35,609 nt of DNA. Source: Burkholderiales bacterium (lineage in GTDB: Bacteria > Pseudomonadota > Gammaproteobacteria > Burkholderiales > Burkholderiaceae_C). Both the position numbers and the translations under genes were made by a program. The notes under the pieces are model-generated. The model saw only the letters and a list, made by a program, of their open reading frames with translations, was not told where the DNA came from and made no database searches. The stretch covers positions 1 to 35,609 of the forward strand of contig JAEMQF010000415.1 of assembly GCA_022758925.1 (NCBI GenBank), read 5' to 3'. Position 1 is the first letter of the stretch. Each line of letters begins with the position of its first letter. Below, in pieces: positions 17,951 through 27,573 of this stretch.

Positions 17951-18811
17951 ATGACGCGCGATCAGTTTCGGTTTCTCGAGAGGCTGCGTGTCCGTTGGGC
18001 GGAGATCGATGCACAACAGATCGTCTTCAACGGGCACTACCTGATGTATTTCGATACCGCCCTCGCCGGCTACTGGCGCCGCTTGGCCCTGCCTTACCAC
18101 GAGACGATGCGCGCATTGGAAGGCGACCTGTACGTACGAAAGGCAACGCTCGAGTACTTCAGCTCGGCACGATACGACGACGTCATCGATGTCGGCGTGC
18201 GCTGCGAACGGGTTGGACATTCTTCGATTCAGTTCGAGTGCGCCGTATTCAAGCAGGCCACTTTGCTCGTGTCGGGAACGCTGATCTACGTGTTTGCCGA
18301 TCCGGTGTCGCAAACATCGAGCCGCGTGCCGAGCGCTCTGCGCGACTGGTTGACCGGGTTTGAAACTGGCTGCTCGATGCTGACACTCAGACTCGATCGC
18401 TGGCCGGCGCTTGAGGCCGACGCACGACGCGTCCGCACACAGGTGTTCATCGAAGAGCAGAGCGTTGCGCAGGACATGGAATGGGATGCTGTCGACGCTG
18501 ATGCCGTCCATGCCGTGGCTTACAACGCCATGGGAATGCCGCTCGGTACGGGGCGCGGGTTCTTCGACGCGAGTGGCGCCTATCGCATTGGAAGGATGGC
18601 GGTGATCGCATCGATGCGTGGCAGTGGAGTCGGGCGCATGATCCTGGACGCTCTGATCGAAAACGGCAAAACGCGTGGCGCCGCTCGCGTCGGACTCAGC
18701 GCCCAGACGAGTGCGCTTTCGTTCTATCGGCGAGCCGGTTTTTCGGAACAGGGCGAAGTCTATGAAGACGCCTCAATTCCACACATTGAAATGACGCGAG
18801 CGATCACGTGA
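17951..18811 (+). CDS. Acyl-CoA thioesterase (hotdog) fused to a GNAT acetyltransferase
   Basis: 286 residues with two domains. Residues about 1-137 are a YbgC/FadM-type hotdog thioesterase: RVRWAEIDAQQIVFNGHYLMYFD (12-34), where Asp20 sits at the catalytic aspartate, and a YVRKATLEYFSSARYDDVI strand that matches the family's central sheet. Residues about 142-286 are a GNAT fold: an ElaA-like opening (VFIEEQSVAQDMEWD), the acetyl-CoA loop IGRMAVIASMRGSGVGRMIL with RGSGVG, and a C-terminal SALSFYRRAGFSEQGEVYEDASIPHIEM. There is no stop or frameshift between them. Acyl-CoA substrates may be shared by the two halves, but this is inference. The 3' end nearly meets the convergent NRDE gene. Confidence 0.88.
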   Translation: MTRDQFRFLERLRVRWAEIDAQQIVFNGHYLMYFDTALAGYWRRLALPYHETMRALEGDLYVRKATLEYFSSARYDDVIDVGVRCERVGHSSIQFECAVFKQATLLVSGTLIYVFADPVSQTSSRVPSALRDWLTGFETGCSMLTLRLDRWPALEADARRVRTQVFIEEQSVAQDMEWDAVDADAVHAVAYNAMGMPLGTGRGFFDASGAYRIGRMAVIASMRGSGVGRMILDALIENGKTRGAARVGLSAQTSALSFYRRAGFSEQGEVYEDASIPHIEMTRAIT

Positions 18812-18815
18812 TCGC
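18800..18815. other. Perfect 16-base palindrome between convergent genes
   Basis: GCGATCAC directly followed by GTGATCGC, spanning the stop codon (18809-18811) of the thioesterase-GNAT gene and the gap to the convergent gene ending at 18828. It could fold on either strand at the two transcript ends. No T-run on either side. The half-sites are the same 8-mers as in the palindrome at 379-398, in the opposite order. Confidence 0.45.
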
Positions 18816-18827
18816 CAGCACGCGTCG

Positions 18828-19703
18828 CTAAACCGGTACTTCGGCAGCTTCGGTCACCGCAGCCGGCTCGATGGCCGGTGTCGGTGAGTGGCTCGTGTGG
18901 CGCGGCGGCCAACGGCGAATGGTGGAGCGACGTGTGTGCGCATCTCCTTCGGCGAGTCCGAAGGTGCGTTCCAGCACGTGGGTCACCAGGTAGCGATTGA
19001 CGCGCTCGGTGATGATCAACGTGGAGCAGCGCGTTCCGTAAGGCCGATCTGGAATGCGTATGAAAGCAGCAGAGAGCTGCCGCTCGCAATCTTGCGGGAT
19101 GCCGGTGCGCGGAAGTTTGTCGTCTTGCGCGATCGTCCGGTCCGCAAGTGCCTGGAACAGCTGCAAAGCAAGCTGTTCCATGTCGCAGGCGTGCTCGACG
19201 CTGTGCAGCACTTTGTCCTTCAGCGAAACAACTTTTGGCCAGGGAGCGTCGAGTTCGCCGTTCGACAGGCCGTAGATACCCCGCTCGAGCCGGCGTGGGT
19301 AGGCGCGACTGTTGCTCAACCAGAAACACTCGCCGATCCGGAAATCCGCGGCGATGAGGTTGAAGCCGTTGTACCCCGTGACACCGCTTCGCATCCAGAA
19401 CTTGTCGATTGCGTCGCGCCCCGACAGCCAGTTCGGCACGATTTGTCCGCGCGAAGGTGCATCGACGAAACTGGGTCGCGAATCGCGCAGGTTCGTGACC
19501 AGGCCCAAGCGGCCTTCGGCAGTCAATCCCAACCAGGTGCCGCCGCTTTGCCGGTCGCGCCCACCAAGGATCGATGGCCCACCGCCATGCGGTGCCCACC
19601 ATGACAGGCTTGCAGTCGGGCGCTCAAAGTGTTCGTCGCGATTTGCCGCCACAACCAGCGGAAACCTGCGATTCCTGTCAAGAGCAATGGCTACCAGGCA
19701 CAT
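18828..19703 (-). CDS. NRDE-family protein (TANGO2-like)
   Basis: 291 residues of the NRDE/DUF833 family, named after the Asn-Arg-Asp-Glu motif that is present here as VVAANRDEHFERP (near residue 25). The ATG at 19703 puts a cysteine at position 2 (MCLVAIALDR), the conserved N-terminal residue suggested to be a nucleophile after Met removal. An AAGGTGA ribosome binding site lies 7 bases upstream. Other family blocks: GGRDRQSGGTWLGLTAEGRLGLVTNLR, GYNGFNLI, YGLSNG, YGTRCSTLII. Function is unsettled; animal homologues are linked to Golgi organisation and metabolism. It is downstream of ygfZ on the same strand. Confidence 0.9.
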   Translation of the reverse strand: MCLVAIALDRNRRFPLVVAANRDEHFERPTASLSWWAPHGGGPSILGGRDRQSGGTWLGLTAEGRLGLVTNLRDSRPSFVDAPSRGQIVPNWLSGRDAIDKFWMRSGVTGYNGFNLIAADFRIGECFWLSNSRAYPRRLERGIYGLSNGELDAPWPKVVSLKDKVLHSVEHACDMEQLALQLFQALADRTIAQDDKLPRTGIPQDCERQLSAAFIRIPDRPYGTRCSTLIITERVNRYLVTHVLERTFGLAEGDAHTRRSTIRRWPPRHTSHSPTPAIEPAAVTEAAEVPV

Positions 19704-19906
19704 CCAGGAGTCACCTTGCAGCTGCTCCACGCGCGGTGGATTTCGAGATCGCAGACGACGCGCAACGTCTGCAAGGGATAGTAGTTGAGTGACGCGATCT
19801 CCGACAAAAGCGCGGCACGCGAACAGCGAATCAGGCGTGAACTGTTCCCGGCTCGGATGTCCTGCGAAACACCCGAATCACGCGCACGGAGAAAGCACAC
19901 GGTTCC

Positions 19907-20848
19907 TCAGAGGCGCTCGCTGGCGGGAAGTGCAATGTCGTAGGGAAGACTTCGGCGCAGCAAGATGGGCCCGCCTGCATCGCCCAGATGCAGCGTGCCG
20001 CGCTGCAGTTCGCTCAACTTCAATTCGATCAGCGCGCTGCTTCCAGGGTGCTGCGGGTGGGGCGCAGCATTGACAACCACACCCGCGGGCTGAGCCGGAT
20101 CGACGCTGCCGAAGACTTCCTGACCCGCACTCGCCTGCGCCGCGCAGTCGAAAAGAAACATGCGGCGCTTCAGCGTCCCACGGTACTGACTGCGGGCCAC
20201 CACCTCCTGGCCCGGATAGCAGCCCTTGCCGAAGTCGACACCGCCAAGCAGTTCGAAATTGATCATCTGCGGCACGAACATGTCGACCGTTTTCGCTTCG
20301 ATGATCGGCAAGCCGCTCGAGACCTGAAGCCATCGCCACTCGTCCTGGGTGAGGGTGAGGTTGCCATCCATTCGTACCGCAGCTTCAAACCGGGGAATCC
20401 ACAGGCCGAGTCGCGTTTGTCCCGCGTCCGGGAGCCGGATTGCCGTGCCACCGTCGCTTTCTCGCAGCGCCCACACGGCCAAGCCCTGGTTCGGCGGAGT
20501 GGCTTCGGTCCCGGCCCAGCCGAACACCCCCAACTCCGCTGACGCGTCGCTCAACCGGCATTGCATTCGCAGAACGAACATCGACAAGCGCTTGAGCGCC
20601 GCCGCAAGCAGGTCGGCTGCACAAATGAGAATGAAGTCGGCTTCACCCTGTTTCCAGCCGATGAAGCTGGCTTGCAGGCGCCCCTTCGCCGAACAAAAAC
20701 CCGCGAGTTGCGCCCGACCAGGTGACAAGTCAATGAAGCTGCTGGTCAGTTGAGACTGCAAGAACGCGCCCGCCTGCACACCTGAAACCCGAATGCAAGC
20801 AAGGTATCCGATTTTTACGAGACCTTTTAAGGCCACTTCTGTATTCAT
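19907..20848 (-). CDS. ygfZ: Folate-binding protein YgfZ
   Basis: A tetrahydrofolate-binding, GcvT-like protein that supports repair or assembly of iron-sulfur enzymes, including tRNA methylthiolation. 313 residues from the ATG at 20848. The family signature KGCYPGQE is at 208-215 with the conserved Cys210. The RVSGVQAGAFLQSQLTSS block (20-37) and the C-terminal PYDIALPASERL are typical. The frame is open upstream for 94 residues but overlaps mltG and has no similarity. It is divergent from mltG by 81 bases. rimO, an iron-sulfur methylthiotransferase, is present at 30.9-32.3 kb. Confidence 0.93.
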   Translation of the reverse strand: MNTEVALKGLVKIGYLACIRVSGVQAGAFLQSQLTSSFIDLSPGRAQLAGFCSAKGRLQASFIGWKQGEADFILICAADLLAAALKRLSMFVLRMQCRLSDASAELGVFGWAGTEATPPNQGLAVWALRESDGGTAIRLPDAGQTRLGLWIPRFEAAVRMDGNLTLTQDEWRWLQVSSGLPIIEAKTVDMFVPQMINFELLGGVDFGKGCYPGQEVVARSQYRGTLKRRMFLFDCAAQASAGQEVFGSVDPAQPAGVVVNAAPHPQHPGSSALIELKLSELQRGTLHLGDAGGPILLRRSLPYDIALPASERL

Positions 20849-20929
20849 GCGGCGATTATCATTGCGCCCGATGAGCGACGCTGCGCACGACCTTGCCGAG
20901 CGACACCTTGGCGCGCCTGAACCGCAGGC

Positions 20930-21919
20930 ATGAAGTTGCACCGCATTGGCCTGCTGCTGTTGCTTGCGGTCCTGGGTGCGGCCGCAGGCGCCGCTTGGTG
21001 GCTTCACACCCCCCTCAGGCTGAACGCCGACGAGGTTCAGATCGTGATCCCCTCCGGCTCCAGCGCCCGCGAGGTTGCACGCGCCGTGGCTGCGGCGGGG
21101 GTTGATTCGTCGCCACTGTTCATGTCGCAATGGTTTCGCTGGTCAGGCCAGGCGCGCAAGATTCGACCGGGAACGTACCAGATAGATCGATCATTCACGC
21201 CTGTCATGCTGCTGGAGGCCTTGGTTCTCGGAGAGCAGTCATTGGCCACTGTGACACTGATCGAAGGCTGGACCTTCCACCGTTTTCGAGCCGAATTGGC
21301 ATTGGCGGAGGGACTGACCCCAAGCACGGCCATGATGCGCGACGAGGAAATCATGGAGCGTCTGGGCGCGCCCGGTGTCGCGCCGGAGGGCCGCTTTTTC
21401 CCGGACACCTATTCCTACAGCCCTGGCACCAAGGACTTTGCGATTCTGGAGCAGGCCTATCGCGCCATGCGATCACGCCTGGAATCAGCCTGGGCCGAGC
21501 GAGCTTCCGACACGCCCTTGCGCAATGCCGACGAGGCCTTGATCCTGGCCTCCATCGTCGAGAAGGAAACGGGGGCGGCCGCCGAGAGAAGCTTGATTGC
21601 CGCCGTATTTGTCAATCGCCTGCGCGCCGGAATGCCGCTGCAAACCGATCCGACGGTGATCTACGGCTTGGGCAATCGATTCGATGGCAACCTGCGCAAG
21701 CGCGACCTGCTCAGCGATACGCCCTTCAACACCTATACCAGAGGCGGCTTGCCACCGACGCCGATTGCGATGCCGGGCAACGACTCCTTGTTGGCAGCAG
21801 TCCGGCCTGGGCAGACGAAGGCGCTGTATTTCGTCTCCCGAGGCGACGGGTCCAGCCACTTCAGCGAGACCCTTGCAGCTCACAATCGCGCCGTGGACAA
21901 GTACCAACGGCGCCGATAG
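20930..21919 (+). CDS. mltG: Endolytic murein transglycosylase
   Basis: Cleaves nascent glycan strands in the periplasm and helps set their length. 329 residues: a membrane helix at about 7-24, a LysM-like region (about 35-100), and the YceG catalytic domain. The catalytic glutamate is Glu211 in ASIVEKET. PEGRFFPDTYSY (152-163), DPTVIYGLG and the C-terminal TPIAMPG, LYFVSRGDGSSHFS and HNRAV blocks are intact. The tmk start follows 5 bases later. Start of a tightly packed five-gene run. Confidence 0.95.
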   Translation: MKLHRIGLLLLLAVLGAAAGAAWWLHTPLRLNADEVQIVIPSGSSAREVARAVAAAGVDSSPLFMSQWFRWSGQARKIRPGTYQIDRSFTPVMLLEALVLGEQSLATVTLIEGWTFHRFRAELALAEGLTPSTAMMRDEEIMERLGAPGVAPEGRFFPDTYSYSPGTKDFAILEQAYRAMRSRLESAWAERASDTPLRNADEALILASIVEKETGAAAERSLIAAVFVNRLRAGMPLQTDPTVIYGLGNRFDGNLRKRDLLSDTPFNTYTRGGLPPTPIAMPGNDSLLAAVRPGQTKALYFVSRGDGSSHFSETLAAHNRAVDKYQRRR

Positions 21920-21924
21920 AACGT

Positions 21925-22536
21925 ATGAAGGGGCGCTTCATAACATTCGAAGGCATTGACGGGGCCGGCAAATCCACCCACCTCGAAGCCCTGGCGACGT
22001 GGCTGCGCGGCAAAGGCGCCGACGTCTTGTGCACACGAGAACCCGGAGGTACCTCGCTGGCCGAGCAATTGCGGGCACTGTTCTTGAGCGAGCCCATGGA
22101 CCCACTGACCGAAGCGTTGCTGGTGTTCGCCGCCAGGCGCGACCACTTGCGACAGATGATCCTGCCCGCCCTTGCGCGAGGCAGTACCGTGCTCTGCGAT
22201 CGTTTCAGCGACGCCACATTCGCCTACCAAGGGGCAGGGCGCGGTTTCAGCGTCCAGACACTCAAACAACTCGAGGAGTGGGTGCAGGAAGGGCTGCAAC
22301 CGGATTTGACGTTTTGGTTCGACGTCGCACCCGAAGTCGCTGCCAGGCGCCGCGCTTTGGCCCGAAATGCCGATCGCATGGAGCGAATGGACGATGCCTT
22401 CTTCGCGCGGGTCCGAAGTGGCTATCGAATTCGGGCCGAATCCTATCCAGCGCGCTTTGTTCGGATCGACGCGGAAGAAGACATCCAGACCGTCGCTCAG
22501 GTCATGATTGCCGCCCTGGACACACACCTGTGGTAA
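21925..22536 (+). CDS. tmk: Thymidylate kinase
   Basis: Phosphorylates dTMP to dTDP. 203 residues from the ATG at 21925; the larger open frame around it is unrelated upstream. The P-loop FEGIDGAGKST is at 8-18, the dTMP-binding TREPGGT follows at about 38-44, then DRFSDATFAYQGAGRG, and a LID region rich in arginine (ARRRALARNADRMERMD). The stop overlaps the holB start (GTGGTAA). Confidence 0.96.
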   Translation: MKGRFITFEGIDGAGKSTHLEALATWLRGKGADVLCTREPGGTSLAEQLRALFLSEPMDPLTEALLVFAARRDHLRQMILPALARGSTVLCDRFSDATFAYQGAGRGFSVQTLKQLEEWVQEGLQPDLTFWFDVAPEVAARRRALARNADRMERMDDAFFARVRSGYRIRAESYPARFVRIDAEEDIQTVAQVMIAALDTHLW

Positions 22537-23618
22537 AGCACGGCAGCGAGCCGCTGTTCCCCTGGTTGCACAGGCCCTTGCACGAGGCGCTGGCGCTGCA
22601 GGCTGCGCACGCGTTGCTGCTCCACGGTCCGGACGGAAACGGTCAGTTCCAGTTGGCGCTCGCGATCGCCCAGTCCTTCGTTTGCGAGGCCCGGCGAGCC
22701 GGCCTGCGCGTTGAACCCTCATGCGGAGCTTGTGCGGGCTGCCGACTCTTCGCGGCTCGAACCCACCCTGACGTATTCATTCTCGTGCCCGATGCCCTGC
22801 GCGAAACACTCGGCATACCGGAAGCGCCCATGGGCGATGACATTGGATCCGTGGTGGCCGCGGGAAAAGCAAAGCCGAGCAAGGAAATTCGGGTCGACGG
22901 CGTGCGAGCAGCCATCTCATTTGCGCAATCAACCAGCGCGCGTGGCTTCGGCAAGACTGTGGTCTTGCACCCTGCCGAGAGCGTCAATTCCATCGCAGCG
23001 AATGCGTTACTCAAAAGCCTCGAAGAGCCTGCAGGTCGAACCCGCTACATCTTGAGCTGCAACGCCGTCGATGCCTTGTTGCCGACGGTGCGAAGCCGAT
23101 GCGTGAAGGTGTCGGTGGGCTTGCCGACACCGGACCAGGCAGTTGCCTGGCTCGAGGCCAGAGGTGTGGATCAGCCGCGGATCATGCTTGCTGCCACCGG
23201 CGGGCGGCCGATCGAGACGTTGCAATGGGCAGCTTCGGACATCGATGCGGACGCTTGGCTCGGCATTCCGAACCAGGTTGCGCAGGGCAGGGTTGAACCA
23301 TTTGTCGACTGGCCGCTGGGCCGCCTGATCGAGACGCTGCAGAAGCTTTGCCATGACTGGATTTGCGCGTCGATCGATGCGCCGCCTCGCTACTTCCCGA
23401 GACAATGTCTCGGCGATCCTTGCGACGTTTCGCGACTCCTCGCATGGTCGGCACAATTGCGCAATCATGCGAGGCACGCGGAGCATCCCTGGCAGGTCTC
23501 GCTGAAAATCGACGCCCTGATACAGCAAGGCCACAGTGCATTTGTCGCCCCAATCGCGAACGAAGCAGCGCAAGTGCGTGGCTTGTCAGGCCCTGCTTCG
23601 CTACACTTCACCGCATGA
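22530..23618 (+). CDS. holB: DNA polymerase III subunit delta'
   Basis: Part of the clamp loader. 362 residues with a GTG start at 22530, inside the last codons of tmk. No ATG near the family N-terminus is available, and MVKHGSEPLFPWLH gives the usual start position. The nucleotide-binding site is degenerate (GPDGNGQ at 33-39, no GKT), as in other delta' proteins, which do not bind ATP. The four-cysteine zinc module is present (Cys52, 65, 68, 71), followed by THPDVFIL. The SNSIAANALLKSLEEP-like block and RSRC arginine-finger region are present (SVNSIAANALLKSLEEP, VRSRC). The stop overlaps the pilZ start as ATGA. Confidence 0.93.
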   Translation: MVKHGSEPLFPWLHRPLHEALALQAAHALLLHGPDGNGQFQLALAIAQSFVCEARRAGLRVEPSCGACAGCRLFAARTHPDVFILVPDALRETLGIPEAPMGDDIGSVVAAGKAKPSKEIRVDGVRAAISFAQSTSARGFGKTVVLHPAESVNSIAANALLKSLEEPAGRTRYILSCNAVDALLPTVRSRCVKVSVGLPTPDQAVAWLEARGVDQPRIMLAATGGRPIETLQWAASDIDADAWLGIPNQVAQGRVEPFVDWPLGRLIETLQKLCHDWICASIDAPPRYFPRQCLGDPCDVSRLLAWSAQLRNHARHAEHPWQVSLKIDALIQQGHSAFVAPIANEAAQVRGLSGPASLHFTA

Positions 23619-24013
23619 GTAGCAGCACCGGCCGAAGCGCCGTTTCTTCCGGGCTCGCCGCGGGACCGACGGCGGCACGCCCGAGCGTGATTCAGTTGGT
23701 ATTCAGGGAGAAGGCCGCCCTCTATGCGGCGTACATGCCGCTGTTTTCTGACGGCGGCTTGTTCGTTCCAACGACTCGGGAGTACCGGCTCGGCGAGGAA
23801 ATCTACTTGCTCTTTTCGCTCCCGGGCGACCCGCAGCGCTATCCCGTGGCCGGCAAAGTTGGCTGGGTCACACCTGCCAATGCCTCCGGTGGGCGCACTC
23901 AAGGGGTTGGCGTGCGCTTTCCAACCGATGAGAAGACCCGCATGCTCCGCGCCAAGATTGAAGAAATCCTCGGCACGTCAATAGCCTCCGCCAAGCCGAC
24001 ACAGACGATCTGA
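23615..24013 (+). CDS. pilZ: PilZ-domain protein (type IV pilus-type)
   Basis: 132 residues starting at the ATG that overlaps the holB stop. The core (about 24-118) reads SVIQLVFREKAALYAAYMPLF, then SDGGLFVPTT and YRLGEEIYLLFSLPGD, VAGKVGWVTP and GVGVRFP. This is the pattern of PilZ proper, which stands between holB and tatD in many proteobacteria and is needed for type IV pilus assembly. Like P. aeruginosa PilZ it lacks the RxxxR / DxSxxG pair that binds cyclic-di-GMP in other PilZ domains, so it may not bind that nucleotide. No pilus genes are in the window. Confidence 0.9.
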   Translation: MSSSTGRSAVSSGLAAGPTAARPSVIQLVFREKAALYAAYMPLFSDGGLFVPTTREYRLGEEIYLLFSLPGDPQRYPVAGKVGWVTPANASGGRTQGVGVRFPTDEKTRMLRAKIEEILGTSIASAKPTQTI

Positions 24014-24051
24014 TCTGGCTGCTTCCGGTTTTCCCGACACGGGCGGGGTCC

Positions 24052-24861
24052 ATGTTCGTCGACTCGCACTGCCATCTCAGCTTTCCGCAACTCAGAGACA
24101 ACATTTCCGAGATCCGAGCCGCGATGCTGGAGGCGCGGGTTGACCGAGCGCTGTGCATTTGCACCACGCTCGAAGAATTCAGCGATGTGCACGCGCTGGC
24201 GCTGGCATACGCCAATTTTTGGTGCACGGCCGGAGTCCACCCCGACAACGAAGGGGTTCGCGAACCGTTTCTTGAAGACCTCGTTGAGCTGGGTGCGAAG
24301 ACACGCGTGGTCGCAATCGGCGAAACCGGGCTCGACTACTTTCGACTCAATGGTCGCACCCTTGCGCAGATGGAGTGGCAGCGCCAGCGCTTTCGAACTC
24401 ATGTTCGTGCGGCCCTCGCGTGCGACTTGCCGCTCGTTGTTCACACGCGTGAAGCATCCATCGACACCCTCGAGATCCTGCGTGAAGAAGGTGGGCGGCG
24501 CGCCAAGGGTGTCTTTCACTGCTTCACTGAAGGCGTGGAAGTTGCGCGCAGCGCCTTGGATTTAGGCTTCTACGTATCGTTCTCTGGGATTCTCACCTTC
24601 AAGAACGCCACCGAACTTCGCGAAGTGGCACGATTTGTTCCGCTGGACCGCTGCCTGATCGAGACCGACAGCCCCTACCTGGCACCGGCTCCGTACCGCG
24701 GGAAAGTCAACAATCCCTCTTACGTCGTGCACGTCGCCCAGCAACTTGCGGCACTGAAGCAAGTGTCCCTGGAACGAATCGCGCAGGCGACGAGTGAGAA
24801 CTTCGATCGGTTGTTTTCGCGCATCAATGCACCGCTCTCGGCGAGGGGAAGTATAAATTAA
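24052..24861 (+). CDS. ycfH: TatD-family metal-dependent deoxyribonuclease/hydrolase
   Basis: 269 residues of the TatD family (amidohydrolase-like TIM barrel with a two-metal site, putative 3'-5' DNase). Metal ligands: His6 and His8 (DSHCHLSFP), Glu91 (GETGLDYF), His131 (HTRE), His156 (FHCFTE) and Asp206 (IETDSPYLAP). The order tmk-holB-pilZ-tatD is the widely conserved one in which this paralogue is called YcfH. It is the last member of the run and ends in an AT-rich stretch. Confidence 0.93.
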   Translation: MFVDSHCHLSFPQLRDNISEIRAAMLEARVDRALCICTTLEEFSDVHALALAYANFWCTAGVHPDNEGVREPFLEDLVELGAKTRVVAIGETGLDYFRLNGRTLAQMEWQRQRFRTHVRAALACDLPLVVHTREASIDTLEILREEGGRRAKGVFHCFTEGVEVARSALDLGFYVSFSGILTFKNATELREVARFVPLDRCLIETDSPYLAPAPYRGKVNNPSYVVHVAQQLAALKQVSLERIAQATSENFDRLFSRINAPLSARGSIN

Positions 24862-25083
24862 TGTGACGCGATACATAAGCTGTTCAACATGTTGATATCG
24901 TTGAATAACATCGACGGTTGATTCAGTCAATGCTCACCTTGTAGGCGGTGATTTCGTGCTGCTTTTAACGTCCTCCTGTCGGGGAAATTCCTACGGTACC
25001 GATGGCGGCGTGCCGACTGATGCGCACCAGAGCGCACGCCTACAGTCAACGACATCGCGTTGCAACCAGAAGGGAACAGGTTC
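24862..25083. promoter_or_regulatory. AT-rich leader with clustered TTGA/TCAA inverted repeats
   Basis: No gene is seen. A perfect 12-base palindrome TCAACATGTTGA is at 24884-24895, followed by GTTGAAT near 24899 and TTGATTCAGTCAA at 24918-24930, which can form a 4-bp hairpin. The stretch is much more AT-rich than its surroundings. It is likely to contain the promoter of the following small gene, but no canonical -10 is placed correctly. An AAGGGA ribosome binding site lies near 25070. Confidence 0.4.
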
Positions 25084-25308
25084 ATGGAACAACAGCACCT
25101 GATTGCGAATCCGTTTGCGCTCTTGTTGAATCCAGAGGCGGTGCATGCTGCCCTCCAACAGTCGACAGCGTTGAATCGGCTCAGAAGCAGGGTGTGGCGC
25201 CCCCTGGATCGCTCCTCCGGCCCACTGGTCGCGGAAGAACGATCAGGCGGGGAAGACGTCGAAGATCATGCGGCACAGAGTGATCAGACAGCGCTCAGCG
25301 TCGAGTAG
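25084..25308 (+). CDS. Small conserved hypothetical protein (74 aa)
   Basis: 74 residues from the ATG at 25084, preceded by AAGGGA. The N-terminal half (MEQQHLIANPFALLLNPEAV, then HAALQQSTALNRLRSRVWRPLDR) is well structured and has codon use like a real gene. The C-terminal part is acidic and probably disordered. From memory, proteins with an 'NPFAL-L-PE-V' start and a 'R-CRPLD' segment occur in Burkholderiales, but no function is known to me. It lies alone between tatD and a gene-poor stretch. Confidence 0.65.
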   Translation: MEQQHLIANPFALLLNPEAVHAALQQSTALNRLRSRVWRPLDRSSGPLVAEERSGGEDVEDHAAQSDQTALSVE

Positions 25309-25594
25309 CGCAGCAGGTGCCGCAACAGGCCGGTGACAGACTGGTCCCGGTCTTCCGCGCCTCGTGCTTCCATAGTGCAGACTACAATGTATATTATGTC
25401 AACTACAAACTGTGGAGCCTCGGGAGTTGGCACAGCGACCGAGCGGGCGCCAATCGCCGACGCGCTAGCGGAACTCCACGCCGTCGGCGTCGGCCGAATG
25501 TAGTGCGTCCAATGCGTCTCTCATGCTGGCACTGGGATCACCATAGGAACCCCAGTTGCCGCCTTCGAAGTCAGCCGACTGTCGGCGCGCTTCG
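25309..25594. pseudogene. Degenerate stretch with a probable gene fragment and an operator-like direct repeat
   Basis: On the minus strand, from about 25594 to the stop at 25465, an open segment reads [20 protein letters not shown], then DPSASMRDALDALHSADADG, and ends VEFR. It has protein-like composition and a clear C-terminus but no start, and its frame collides with the end of the ATPase gene. It is best explained as the 3' remnant of a lost gene. At 25381-25387 and 25402-25408 the 7-mer ACTACAA is repeated, exactly 21 bases apart around TGTATATTATGTCA, which resembles a repressor operator over a promoter. A 35-38 codon frame (25387 or 25396 to 25503, +) starts in this repeat; I do not trust it as a gene. 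Confidence 0.3.
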
Positions 25595-27560
<1,966 letters not shown>

Positions 27561-27573
27561 GAGGAGGCGCGCC

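Noticed and set aside
19691-19900. A 69-codon minus-strand frame between ygfZ and the NRDE gene
   Set aside because: Overlaps the NRDE start, has irregular composition and no convincing ribosome binding site. The 203 bases there are treated as non-coding.
25387-25503. A 35-38 codon plus-strand frame beginning in the ACTACAA repeat
   Set aside because: Too short, no ribosome binding site, and antisense to the better-looking gene fragment.
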